A stretch of 42,178 nt of DNA from Bacteroidales bacterium (lineage in GTDB: Bacteria; Bacteroidota; Bacteroidia; Bacteroidales; ML635J-15), in assembly GCA_031275085.1 (NCBI GenBank), contig JAISPG010000061.1:1-42178 (forward strand). Direction: 5' to 3'. Positions 34,171 through 42,178 of the stretch are shown here, one piece after another; the stretch's first letter is position 1; every line of letters starts with the position of its first letter. Below the pieces are notes generated by a model. That model made no database searches, was not told the origin of the DNA, and worked only from the letters and a program-made list of their open reading frames with translations. The translations under genes and the position numbers were made by a program.

Positions 34171-37100
34171 CTATAATCCTCCGTGTTTAAGAATATTTTG
34201 TAATTGTGTAGGGTTGAGTTTCCAACCACTAATGAATTGACCTGAAGGGCTGGAAATAACATTAAGTCCTGTATTTGGATTTAAGTAATGAATAACAGAC
34301 TGCCCCCTATATGTTCCGTTAATAGTCTGAACTCCTGTGGAATTTATATGCTTATTAATGGCAGAACTAAATTTGGTTGCATTTACCTTACTATAATTGC
34401 CCAATACACCAAAATCACCTGCGTGTTTAAACTTAGCCTGTAATTGCTTTGGAGTGTTTAACAAAACGTTACTGCTTCCCTTAGCGGAAGCTAATCCTTT
34501 ACCAGCATTATACAATCCCGAAGTACCGACTTTAGTTTTAGGTAAATTTGGAGGTAGTGAACCTATTCCTATTATCGTAAGCATAGCATCAGTCTGCATC
34601 ATCATTGCCCAGCCTTTATATTGCTTTTCTGTATCTACCCTAAATCTTGATTCACCTATATTAATTTCTGTGTTTGTGTCGTATATCCATTGAAATCCCT
34701 GTACAGTTAAAGAATTGGCGATGTCTTGTATATTAGCATCATCTCCAGCTAAATGAACATACCCTTTATCAAAAAGGTCATCATTCCCTTCAATATGTTC
34801 AACTATTCCTTCTTTTAAGTTCAAATACCAATCATACAACCACCCACTCGGATCCCAATACTTCAACGGGTTATTCAAACAATACGAATACCTATTGTAA
34901 TTCTGCGCATTGTTTGGATCCTGAACAAAATTATCAGGACTTAGCACCCTACTTATCACCGGGTCATACATCCTCCCATTCATATTGATAAGCTGGAATT
35001 CCGGTAACATTTCATGCCCCGTAAAGCCTCTGGTTATACCCAGTGTTGTACTAAAATCAAGATCTCCACCAAAAAGAGTATTGCGGTGATTACCCCAGGG
35101 ATCGTAACTGTGTTCTTCTGCTATACTGCCGTTTGGTCGTACTATTTTCATTATGGAACCCAAATGGTCTCTTATCAAGAAATAAGTAGTATCATTGTCT
35201 TCGTTATATTTGATATTCACTGCTACATTACCGCTACCGGTAGGTATATAATGGTATTCTCTTATCTGTGAACCTATAGTTTCTTTTTCATAAAGACCAC
35301 TGTATATTCTTGTTCTTTGTAAATTACCGTTATCATAAAATTGTGTTTTTTTACGCTGTTGATCAGGTCCATAAACTATAGAATAATATATATCCGAAAA
35401 TTCCAACGATTCGTACACACTTTCTGTTTTAAGAAAAGGATTATAGCTTATATCCTGAGCACTTGTATTTATCATAGATATTCCCTGACTTTCTATTTCA
35501 GTAACAGCATGTAATCTATCATCATCATAAGTATATGCTCCAACTCCTGCTTTGTTATTAATGTTACCATTATTAGCATAGCCGGCTGTTCCTATTCCGA
35601 CAAAGCCGTCTGCAAAACGCGTCCAGCATGTCAAACGGTTCTTGGTGTCATATGTAAACTCCTCAAACAAACCCTGTGATTGTGAAAGATCTCTACGGTT
35701 CATTAAATTACCTGTATTATGGTCAAACGAATAATCATAGTCAAATATTTTTGTATTAATTTTTTTTGATATTTTTATATTTTCGAGTTCAAAGTAATCG
35801 TTAAATGTATATTTTGCATCTATAGTGCTGGTACCAAAAAGCGTATATTCTGTTACCTGCCCCATTTCATTTACATTTTTATATTCCCATATTCTGGTAT
35901 TTCCTTTATATACTTTGGTCAGGAATCCGTAGCTGTTATATTCGTTTGTTATCCTGAATCCGGAAGGATATGTATAAGTTTCCGGATTATTATAATCATC
36001 ATATGTATATTCGTGAGTATATACCGTACCGTCTATCTTTTCGTGCATTTTTGAAATATTTCCGTACTGGTCATATTCATATTCCCTGCTGTTGCCGTTA
36101 CCCATCTGTTCTTTCTGCAACAAGCCTTTATAGTTACCGGATGTATAGTATGTATATGTTGTACTGAACTGATTATTATTACATAATTTTTCCACTATTT
36201 GTCCTGCAGGATTGTAAACCATTGTAAATTCGTTACCATTAGCATCGGATTGTTTGATAAGTTCTCCGAATGCGTTATAAACGTAACTTGTTGTTCCTGC
36301 ATTTGGATCTGTTAATACAGTCTGATTGCCGTATTCGTCATAGTTCATTGTAGTTACGGAACCTTCGGCAGATATAGATTTAGATGTTCCAAATGCATTA
36401 TAAGTATATACAATCTCCCCGTTTGTAGAAATTATCTGTTTTGATTCTCCTGCAGGATTGATAAATTTTACTTCCGAGATACCATCAGGGTATCGGGTAG
36501 TTATTGATGTAGCTGCACGAGAGACAGAAGTTTCCAGATCCAATTCTGTTACTACTACTGGTCGTTTATAAAAATCATATCCGTATGTTTTCCAATTAAT
36601 CGTACCTGTTCCAAAATATGGTAAACTTTCCTCCATAAGTGTACCGTCCTGATTATAGGTTTTAAACATGAAACTGTTTTTGTTATAAAGGTTCGTCCTT
36701 GTTTTAACATTCCTGCCTAAAATATCGTACCAGGTTTGAATATCAGGTTTTCCGTCTGTTGTTATATTTTCGTAATATGCCAGTTTTAAATTAACGACAT
36801 CAGCCCAGCTTATATCTACTGTAGTGTTCCCAAATGGAGTTATGACCTTTGTTAAGTTTCCAAAACCGTCGTATTCGTAGTTTATTATATTTTCAAGCGG
36901 ATCTTTTTCCCAGATCTTATTACCGAATTTACTGTCATATTGATATTCTGTAACTAATCCTGCTGCATCTGTTATTTTATTTACGAACCTACCGGTAGGT
37001 TCGTACTGATAAGTTATTGTCCTGGTTTGGGTTTCGCCGGTTATATTATATTTACCGGTCTGTGCAACTGTTAATTCATTACCAAAATTATCATATGTAA

Positions 37101-40100
37101 AAGTTGTTGTTAATGGTTTTTCACCGGCTACCGGAGAAGATTCCCGGACAGATGTTGCTACCTGTCCTTTACTATCGTAGGTGTATGTATTTTTTATACC
37201 TTTTGTTTCGTTATCCCGTGTTTTGTGTGTAATAACAATTTGAGGTCTGGAAAGACACCAGCTTCCTGCTGATGAATAGTCCTGATAATTTGTGGTTTCA
37301 GTATAAACTCCTGAATAATCTGTAGTTATAGAATTTATGTTTCCTAGGAATACTCCGGTTAACTGGTTCTGATATGTTATTGTAGTTTTTGTAGAATTAT
37401 TGTTATGTAATAAATAATCAATATTTTCTGTTTTTTCAGGTAAAACTGCAATATAACCAGGAATATTTGTATCAATTTTACGCACCAGATATTTTGTATA
37501 TTCCCTTACTACCGGATTTCCGGTACTCCGGTACAGATAATCAGTTTTTGTTACTTCCGAAATAAGATAATTTGTATAATCTATAACATTAATAATTTTT
37601 CTAAAATTATTATCTACCTCGTTATCTGTCTCTATCAGTTTAAAACCTATAAATCCTTTCCCTTGTACATGCGACCAGCCACCCAGAAAATTGTATTTTG
37701 TGTTTTTCATAGAAGCACTGCCGTTAAGTCCTGTGGAATTTTTATGGCTTGATACTACTTTAAGCGGAGATGTAAATTTCCTGCTTGATTTATATGTAAT
37801 ATTTGTAACAGCATCATTATATAAATCCATTTTCCATATCTGCGGTATATAATCAAATTCATTTACATATAAAAGCCCGTCAGTAATTTTTACTACCATA
37901 TCGCTTTTGTCGTTCAGCATGAAATACAGGATCCTTAAAGATTTGGTATTGTCATCATAATAAATAAGATCCATTTTTCCATCACCGTTAAAATCACCAA
38001 AAAATTTCAAAGGTTGCATTGCAACAGAAGAAGGGATTATGTGTTCAAGTTTATGAAAATTACCATTGCCGATTGTAATCCAGATATTAAATTTCTGATC
38101 GATTTGCTCTACAATATCACAAATTCCGTCTCCATTCATATCTATTGCGTAGACTTGCTTATAACATCCGACAGTACCGGACTCAAGACTTATTGCATCA
38201 TAATAACTTGTGTTGAATTCTGTTCCGTCCGAATAATAAATCCTCCATTTATTTTCTTCCTGATACTTTAACAGGTCTGTTTTTCCATCACCATTAAAAT
38301 CGCCGAATTTGTATTTTTCATAATTAAGCTGATAGTCCTGCGGATCTATTATTGTACCAACATTGAACATACTGACTGCAGAAAAATTATTATTATTCAA
38401 AACAATTTCCGATACGTCTATATTACTTCCGACAATACCAAAAACATCTGTATGCCCGTCTCCGTCAAAATCTATCGGTTGCGTAAAACCATTCTGATAT
38501 ATCTGATTAGAGAAAGTAACGTATTGGGACATAAAAGATTTTTTTTGCCTGTAAATATAATAATGATAATCGTCGTTATCACTGTAGTAGTCTATAGACC
38601 AATATCTGTGGTTTGAGTTGTTATCATAAAATTTCAAAAAGCTGACTTTTCCGTTTCCGTAAAAATTCCCAAAAGAAGGTTTTATCGGTCCGGAAGATGA
38701 ATCGGTAATCTGCTGACGTGAACCGAATGTATTCTGCTGGCTTAATTTTCGATAATAATTATAATTTCCGTCATTGTATCCATTTATATCTTTGCTGTTG
38801 TACTCAATAAATTCATCTTTACCGTCATAATCAATATCACCAACTGTAAATCTTTTTTCGTTCGCATTATTGTTTGCAATATGGATCCTGTCAGAAGGAG
38901 TAAAACCTCCGCCTTTTTTTCCTGTATATGCTTTCAGCCAGCCACTTGTATACAGACAATCATCATAACTATTAGGACAATTCCTGTAATATACTGCAAA
39001 ATCTGTTATTCCGTCGCCATTAAAATCTCCGGTTAAAGGAGTTATTTTTGCAGAAGAAAAATTACTCATATCAAAATCATCATTGTAATTTTCGTTGCCA
39101 TCATAGAAGAATCCTCCCGAATGAACAGAAAATGCTGTAACCATATCATTATGCGGTTTTGTAAAACAGCTTTCGTCTTTTTGTCCCCATTCTATTACTG
39201 TTGAATTTAATCTTTTATCATCTCCGCTTTTTTCTACTATTTCGCTTAATTTTGTATCCGGATCTTTGGAATATCTGAATTCATATGATTTTACAAGCGA
39301 ATTACTGCTTTTTACTGTAATTTTTACCAGTATTCTTTTATTGTATAATGTCTGGCTGCACATCTTTTTCTGGAAAAAATCACTGCGGTTAATATAAAAG
39401 AATTCTATCTCATTAGAAGGAAGTTGATCGCCATTACCTGTATATCTTATCTTTTTTACAGCTTTTTCATAAACATCCGAATAGTTTTCATATTCATATT
39501 CAATATAATTTCCATTAGGATCTTCAACTTTGTTTAAATACCATGATAATATTTTTGTACCTGCACTTCCTATCCTCGAATTACCGGTTTTTCCATAATA
39601 ATATATCATTCCGTTCTTGTCTTTTACCTCAAAATAGCTATCATTACCGGTTTTGTAATATTTTATTTGTTTAAAGGTTTCATTTATTGTTCTGTATTCT
39701 GAGCCATTTGCCGCAAAGTTCCCGGATATAAGAACAAGCCTGTTCCCGTCTAATGCAAATCTTTCCTGATAGCGGTTACCTGTACTGCCACTGTTTTTCA
39801 CCGATTCATTAAAGCCATCCAGATAATAAACATTAGGATCAAGTTCTATTTTTGATAATCCTTGCAGTGACCATCCTTTTCCCAAAAGTGAATTACCTGC
39901 CTGACTGTTGTACTGTATGGATATCTGCGGTTCTATTCCGTTCACTCCCGGACTTACAAATACCGGGATTTCGTAAGTTGAGGCTCCTGTAGGACTTACT
40001 CCGGCAACTCCCGGTATTGCACCTACTGAAAATGTTGTACTATGTGTATAATAATTTTCGTCATTATAGGATGGAATTATATCACATGATCTGTTACTGT

Positions 40101-40311
40101 TTACATAAGCTTTTAAATAGCTATTATTTTCTGCTTTGTAAGAAAAGCCTGTCTTTAAAACTACACGCTCTTTAGATTCCAGAAAGCTCTCTCCATTATA
40201 TATTCCCGTACACTCCAGTATATTACACGAACCCTCACTTTGACAGTACAAGCTATCAAATGAAAATACAGACATTGTAATAATTATAAGTATTATGTAT
40301 ATTTTTCTCAT
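34171..40311 (-). CDS. SpvB/FG-GAP/RHS polymorphic toxin (TcB-TcC-like) with colicin D-type tip
   Basis: 2046 residues. Order: signal peptide (MRKIYIILIIITMSVFSFDS); SpvB-type N-terminal domain from about residue 95 (TYEIPVFVSPGVNGIEPQIS, GNSLLGKGWSLQGLSKIE); FG-GAP/VCBS repeats at about 430-830 (DFNGDGITDF, DFDGDGHTDV, DMNGDGICDI, DFNGDGKMDL); YD/RHS repeats at about 1090-1680; RHS-associated core ending at about 1820 (LNNPLKYWDPSG); then a 226-residue variable tip. The last 95 residues (AKFKHAGDFGV, GTYRGQSVIHYLN, GQFISGWKLNPTQ) resemble the colicin D tRNase, including the KxKH and SxW patterns that hold its active-site residues. Colicin D cuts tRNA-Arg in the anticodon loop. In Tc toxins the TcB-TcC shell encloses such a tip. 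No self-cleaving aspartates were verified. Immunity genes follow. Confidence 0.88.
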   Translation of the reverse strand: MRKIYIILIIITMSVFSFDSLYCQSEGSCNILECTGIYNGESFLESKERVVLKTGFSYKAENNSYLKAYVNSNRSCDIIPSYNDENYYTHSTTFSVGAIPGVAGVSPTGASTYEIPVFVSPGVNGIEPQISIQYNSQAGNSLLGKGWSLQGLSKIELDPNVYYLDGFNESVKNSGSTGNRYQERFALDGNRLVLISGNFAANGSEYRTINETFKQIKYYKTGNDSYFEVKDKNGMIYYYGKTGNSRIGSAGTKILSWYLNKVEDPNGNYIEYEYENYSDVYEKAVKKIRYTGNGDQLPSNEIEFFYINRSDFFQKKMCSQTLYNKRILVKITVKSSNSLVKSYEFRYSKDPDTKLSEIVEKSGDDKRLNSTVIEWGQKDESCFTKPHNDMVTAFSVHSGGFFYDGNENYNDDFDMSNFSSAKITPLTGDFNGDGITDFAVYYRNCPNSYDDCLYTSGWLKAYTGKKGGGFTPSDRIHIANNNANEKRFTVGDIDYDGKDEFIEYNSKDINGYNDGNYNYYRKLSQQNTFGSRQQITDSSSGPIKPSFGNFYGNGKVSFLKFYDNNSNHRYWSIDYYSDNDDYHYYIYRQKKSFMSQYVTFSNQIYQNGFTQPIDFDGDGHTDVFGIVGSNIDVSEIVLNNNNFSAVSMFNVGTIIDPQDYQLNYEKYKFGDFNGDGKTDLLKYQEENKWRIYYSDGTEFNTSYYDAISLESGTVGCYKQVYAIDMNGDGICDIVEQIDQKFNIWITIGNGNFHKLEHIIPSSVAMQPLKFFGDFNGDGKMDLIYYDDNTKSLRILYFMLNDKSDMVVKITDGLLYVNEFDYIPQIWKMDLYNDAVTNITYKSSRKFTSPLKVVSSHKNSTGLNGSASMKNTKYNFLGGWSHVQGKGFIGFKLIETDNEVDNNFRKIINVIDYTNYLISEVTKTDYLYRSTGNPVVREYTKYLVRKIDTNIPGYIAVLPEKTENIDYLLHNNNSTKTTITYQNQLTGVFLGNINSITTDYSGVYTETTNYQDYSSAGSWCLSRPQIVITHKTRDNETKGIKNTYTYDSKGQVATSVRESSPVAGEKPLTTTFTYDNFGNELTVAQTGKYNITGETQTRTITYQYEPTGRFVNKITDAAGLVTEYQYDSKFGNKIWEKDPLENIINYEYDGFGNLTKVITPFGNTTVDISWADVVNLKLAYYENITTDGKPDIQTWYDILGRNVKTRTNLYNKNSFMFKTYNQDGTLMEESLPYFGTGTINWKTYGYDFYKRPVVVTELDLETSVSRAATSITTRYPDGISEVKFINPAGESKQIISTNGEIVYTYNAFGTSKSISAEGSVTTMNYDEYGNQTVLTDPNAGTTSYVYNAFGELIKQSDANGNEFTMVYNPAGQIVEKLCNNNQFSTTYTYYTSGNYKGLLQKEQMGNGNSREYEYDQYGNISKMHEKIDGTVYTHEYTYDDYNNPETYTYPSGFRITNEYNSYGFLTKVYKGNTRIWEYKNVNEMGQVTEYTLFGTSTIDAKYTFNDYFELENIKISKKINTKIFDYDYSFDHNTGNLMNRRDLSQSQGLFEEFTYDTKNRLTCWTRFADGFVGIGTAGYANNGNINNKAGVGAYTYDDDRLHAVTEIESQGISMINTSAQDISYNPFLKTESVYESLEFSDIYYSIVYGPDQQRKKTQFYDNGNLQRTRIYSGLYEKETIGSQIREYHYIPTGSGNVAVNIKYNEDNDTTYFLIRDHLGSIMKIVRPNGSIAEEHSYDPWGNHRNTLFGGDLDFSTTLGITRGFTGHEMLPEFQLINMNGRMYDPVISRVLSPDNFVQDPNNAQNYNRYSYCLNNPLKYWDPSGWLYDWYLNLKEGIVEHIEGNDDLFDKGYVHLAGDDANIQDIANSLTVQGFQWIYDTNTEINIGESRFRVDTEKQYKGWAMMMQTDAMLTIIGIGSLPPNLPKTKVGTSGLYNAGKGLASAKGSSNVLLNTPKQLQAKFKHAGDFGVLGNYSKVNATKFSSAINKHINSTGVQTINGTYRGQSVIHYLNPNTGLNVISSPSGQFISGWKLNPTQLQNILKHGGL
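34850..34986 (-). repeat. 137-bp RHS-core homology block, copy in the full-length gene
   Basis: Partner of 32933-33069; it lies just before the colicin D-like tip begins, exactly where tip exchange would occur. Confidence 0.9.
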
Positions 40312-40361
40312 AACATTATTAAATTTAAAACACTCAATAAACAGTACCGGATACTTAACTA

Positions 40362-40490
40362 CAGTTCGACTGTCGCTTTGGTCTGGTTCGGCTTGGTTCG
40401 ACTGCGCTCACCAGCCGTCGCTCAGTTCATCGCATTTTCCATTTCTCATTTCTCATTTCTCATTCTTAATTTCTCATTCCTAATTCTTAA
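40362..40490 (-). repeat. Composite dispersed repeat, second copy
   Basis: Read on the minus strand: GAGAAAT/GAGAATG-type heptamers (40437-40490), then CTGAGCGACGGCTGGTGAGC, GCAGTCGAACCAAGCCGAACC-like sequence down to 40362. It matches 23584-23713. Its outer end covers the stop codon of the upstream T9SS gene (40480-40482). It occupies most of the 168-base gap before the RHS gene. Confidence 0.8.
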
Positions 40491-40977
40491 TTACCTTATA
40501 CTCCCTATAACTATCATTTACAAACAAACGTAAAATATATTCTCCCTGCTGCATACCACTGAAATTTATGCTGGCATTAGATGACTTAAGCCTGTTATTG
40601 GATATCATACGTCCGTTTAAGTCGACCACTTCGAAAAATACTTTTTCAAAATTACCTGTTCCCTTAACTTCAAGGTTTAGTTCTCCCTGTACCGGATTCG
40701 GGTAAATATCTATTATTACATCTTCCAGTGCCATCCTGGTATTTTCGTTCTGATCATATATGCCGGTAATATCAGAATAAATATCTTCCCCGCCGGGATA
40801 TATTCCACGATGATTTATTGAATCATTATCTGTCATCCTGGTTTCGGAAAGTGTGATTACTGTACGGGATATCCTGTTACCGGCATTATCGTATGTATAT
40901 TCAAAACTTATCTGGCAATGAGCAATATTACACGCAAAAATGAATATCAATATTATTGAATATTTATATTTTTTCAT
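40480..40977 (-). CDS. Small secreted protein with a YD motif and T9SS type-A sorting domain
   Basis: 165 residues. A signal peptide (MKKYKYSIILIFIFACNIAHC) is followed at once by FEYTYDNAGNRISRTV, a single copy of the YD/RHS repeat motif that the large RHS protein downstream carries many times. A 40-residue Asp/Asn/Gly-rich linker leads to a type-A T9SS tail starting near residue 92 (IDIYPNPVQGELNLEV) and ending GEYILRLFVNDSYREYKVIKN-like. It lies between the fibre-like gene (8-base gap) and the RHS gene. It could dock with the RHS shell and bring it to the type IX machinery or the surface; this is only inference. Its last codon and stop lie in the heptamer repeat. Confidence 0.75.
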   Translation of the reverse strand: MKKYKYSIILIFIFACNIAHCQISFEYTYDNAGNRISRTVITLSETRMTDNDSINHRGIYPGGEDIYSDITGIYDQNENTRMALEDVIIDIYPNPVQGELNLEVKGTGNFEKVFFEVVDLNGRMISNNRLKSSNASINFSGMQQGEYILRLFVNDSYREYKVIKN

Positions 40978-40984
40978 AAGGCTT

Positions 40985-42100
40985 TTATTTTTGACCGTTG
41001 TTTTCTAATTCTTCTATCCTTTTATTCTGAGCTTCCAATATTCCGGACAATTCTTCAATAAGTTTCTGCTGTTGTATAGTATAAAGGGTTAGTTCTTCTA
41101 CTTTTTCGAGCAATATATTACTAAGTGATCCCATGTTGATGCCTGTTTCTTCTACTTCTTTGGCTGATGGCACATTAGGAAGGTGTTTATTCGCAAGAAT
41201 AAAATTTTCGAGTTCGCCAAGCGGCATTAATTTATATTCTTTTGAAAAAACATAGTCGGGAAACGGAATATTTGCAACTATATTAACTTCTTTTGCATAA
41301 ACTACTCCGCTGCCGTTAACTTTGAACTGTACTCCGCCACTGTTCTCCAGCTTTATAAAATTATTGTAATTATTGCCCATATCTATTACGAGTTTTGCTC
41401 CTGCATCGGTACTGACCGATGTCCCGGAAAGTTTAAGGGTACCGTTGTAGATTTCAAATTTTGCTGAAGGAGATGCGGTTCCCACTCCGATATTTCCGTC
41501 TGCTTTGAGGTATAACTGGTTTGCGTTTACTCCACCACCTGATTTGGTTGTTGTAAGCATTAATGCATTACCTTTTTTGGCATTCATTATTCCTGCTATT
41601 GATGAATTAACATGATATAATAATATGCGGGACTTACTTGATCTTTCAGGGAACTTTGCAATAGTATCTTCTTCGATCATTTCACGGGTAGCAGCGGAAA
41701 ACCACGTGCCGCCTATATTAACTGCCCCATTATCGTGTAATATTAATTGATTAGTATTAGCATCCCCTGAGGCTGAATGGGTTTCAAACATTAAGGAATG
41801 ACCTGACTCTACACTTACTATCGAACTGCTGCTTGACGATCCTTTTATATCTATGGTACTTTTTGTATCGCTATTGCTAAATCTTACCATTGGAACTTCT
41901 CCTTTTGGCGAAATTATTTCCAGGCGTGCTACCGGAGTTTTTGTCCCAATACCGATATGAGAGTTGGCATCTTCAAAAAGGATACTGTTTTCAAGACTAA
42001 GTTTTGTGCCGAATTTTGGTAAATATCCGGAACTCTGGGATTGGGAATATGAATACACTCCTGTAAATAACACTAACAAAAATATTAAACTTTTTTTCAT
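40985..42100 (-). CDS. Fibre-like secreted protein with C-terminal coiled coil
   Basis: 371 residues. After a signal peptide (MKKSLIFLLVLFTGVYSYSQ) come repeated short beta modules with the IGIGTKTPVARLEI and IGVGTASPSAKFEI pattern seen in phylum tail-fibre-like surface proteins, then a VYAKEVNIVANIPFPDYVFS strand block. The C-terminal part is the typical intramolecular-chaperone-like region: KLMPLGELENFILANKHLPNVP, SAKEVEETGINMGSLSNILL and a coiled coil (LLEKVEELTLYTIQQQKLIEEL to the end). Trimeric fibre assembly is expected. It heads the minus-strand cluster that continues into the YD/T9SS protein and the RHS toxin. No clear -7 box was found in the 78 bases to the window edge. Confidence 0.8.
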   Translation of the reverse strand: MKKSLIFLLVLFTGVYSYSQSQSSGYLPKFGTKLSLENSILFEDANSHIGIGTKTPVARLEIISPKGEVPMVRFSNSDTKSTIDIKGSSSSSSIVSVESGHSLMFETHSASGDANTNQLILHDNGAVNIGGTWFSAATREMIEEDTIAKFPERSSKSRILLYHVNSSIAGIMNAKKGNALMLTTTKSGGGVNANQLYLKADGNIGVGTASPSAKFEIYNGTLKLSGTSVSTDAGAKLVIDMGNNYNNFIKLENSGGVQFKVNGSGVVYAKEVNIVANIPFPDYVFSKEYKLMPLGELENFILANKHLPNVPSAKEVEETGINMGSLSNILLEKVEELTLYTIQQQKLIEELSGILEAQNKRIEELENNGQK

Positions 42101-42178
42101 AACAATAATACTTTTAATTATTTTTTAATTATACTTTCTGTCCAATACTTAATTTTTATGTCACAAAATTACATAAAA

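Noticed and set aside
34171..42100. Type VI secretion or contractile injection locus
   Set aside because: No VgrG, Hcp, PAAR, sheath or baseplate genes are visible around the RHS gene.

Overview
The window looks like a chromosomal segment from an AT-rich, anaerobic member of the Bacteroidota, probably Bacteroidales. Type IX secretion (T9SS) sorting domains of types A and B recur. Several genes are preceded by the TAnnTTTG -7 box typical of this phylum. Phosphotransacetylase plus acetate kinase and an [FeFe]-hydrogenase maturase (HydE) point to acetate- and hydrogen-forming fermentation. No rRNA, tRNA, CRISPR array, transposase or integrase was seen.

Left part (1-16.7 kb): mainly housekeeping genes. 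The end of a type-B T9SS protein is followed by gcvT, a fumarylacetoacetate-hydrolase-fold gene, pta and ackA on the plus strand. Next come an AT-rich gap holding a decayed copy of the 3' end of a nearby GTPase-like gene, two secreted proteins (a T9SS type-A protein and a large Ig-like/FISUMP protein), and on the minus strand the intact GTPase-like gene (COG2403, cyclic 2,3-diphosphoglycerate synthase family). A roughly 300-bp MITE-like element separates that gene from a tight operon: LOG-family hydrolase, dGTPase-like HD hydrolase, SiaB-like kinase and SiaC-like phosphoprotein. A 972-residue leucine-rich-repeat T9SS protein closes this part.

Accessory island (about 16.75-22.25 kb): all genes lie on the plus strand: a leader peptide, a methyltransferase, a lipoprotein, a large DEAH helicase with two membrane segments, and a small gene broken by one in-frame stop. 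Each main gene is followed within a few tens of bases by a GC-richer imperfect palindrome, and some of these share motifs. The layout resembles a gene-cassette array without a visible integrase.

Middle (22.3-30.9 kb): hydE with a perfect hairpin in its 5' leader, a composite dispersed repeat, a CitE/HpcH-like lyase-fold gene, and a 2026-residue alpha-2-macroglobulin with an intact CxEQ thioester motif.

Right part (31-42.1 kb, minus strand): the most interesting region. Read in transcription order it has a fibre-like coiled-coil protein, a small YD-motif protein with a T9SS sorting domain, and a 2046-residue SpvB/FG-GAP/RHS protein (a TcB-TcC-like shell) whose C-terminal tip looks like a colicin D-type tRNase. 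A coupled immunity gene, a second small possible immunity gene, and a promoter-poor repeat region follow. Then comes an orphan RHS tip, joined to a 137-bp copy of the RHS core end and carrying a JAB/JAMM-like HxH...SxxD motif, overlapped by a lipoprotein gene that may be its immunity partner. This is the architecture of a polymorphic toxin locus with a spare tip that can be swapped in by homologous recombination.
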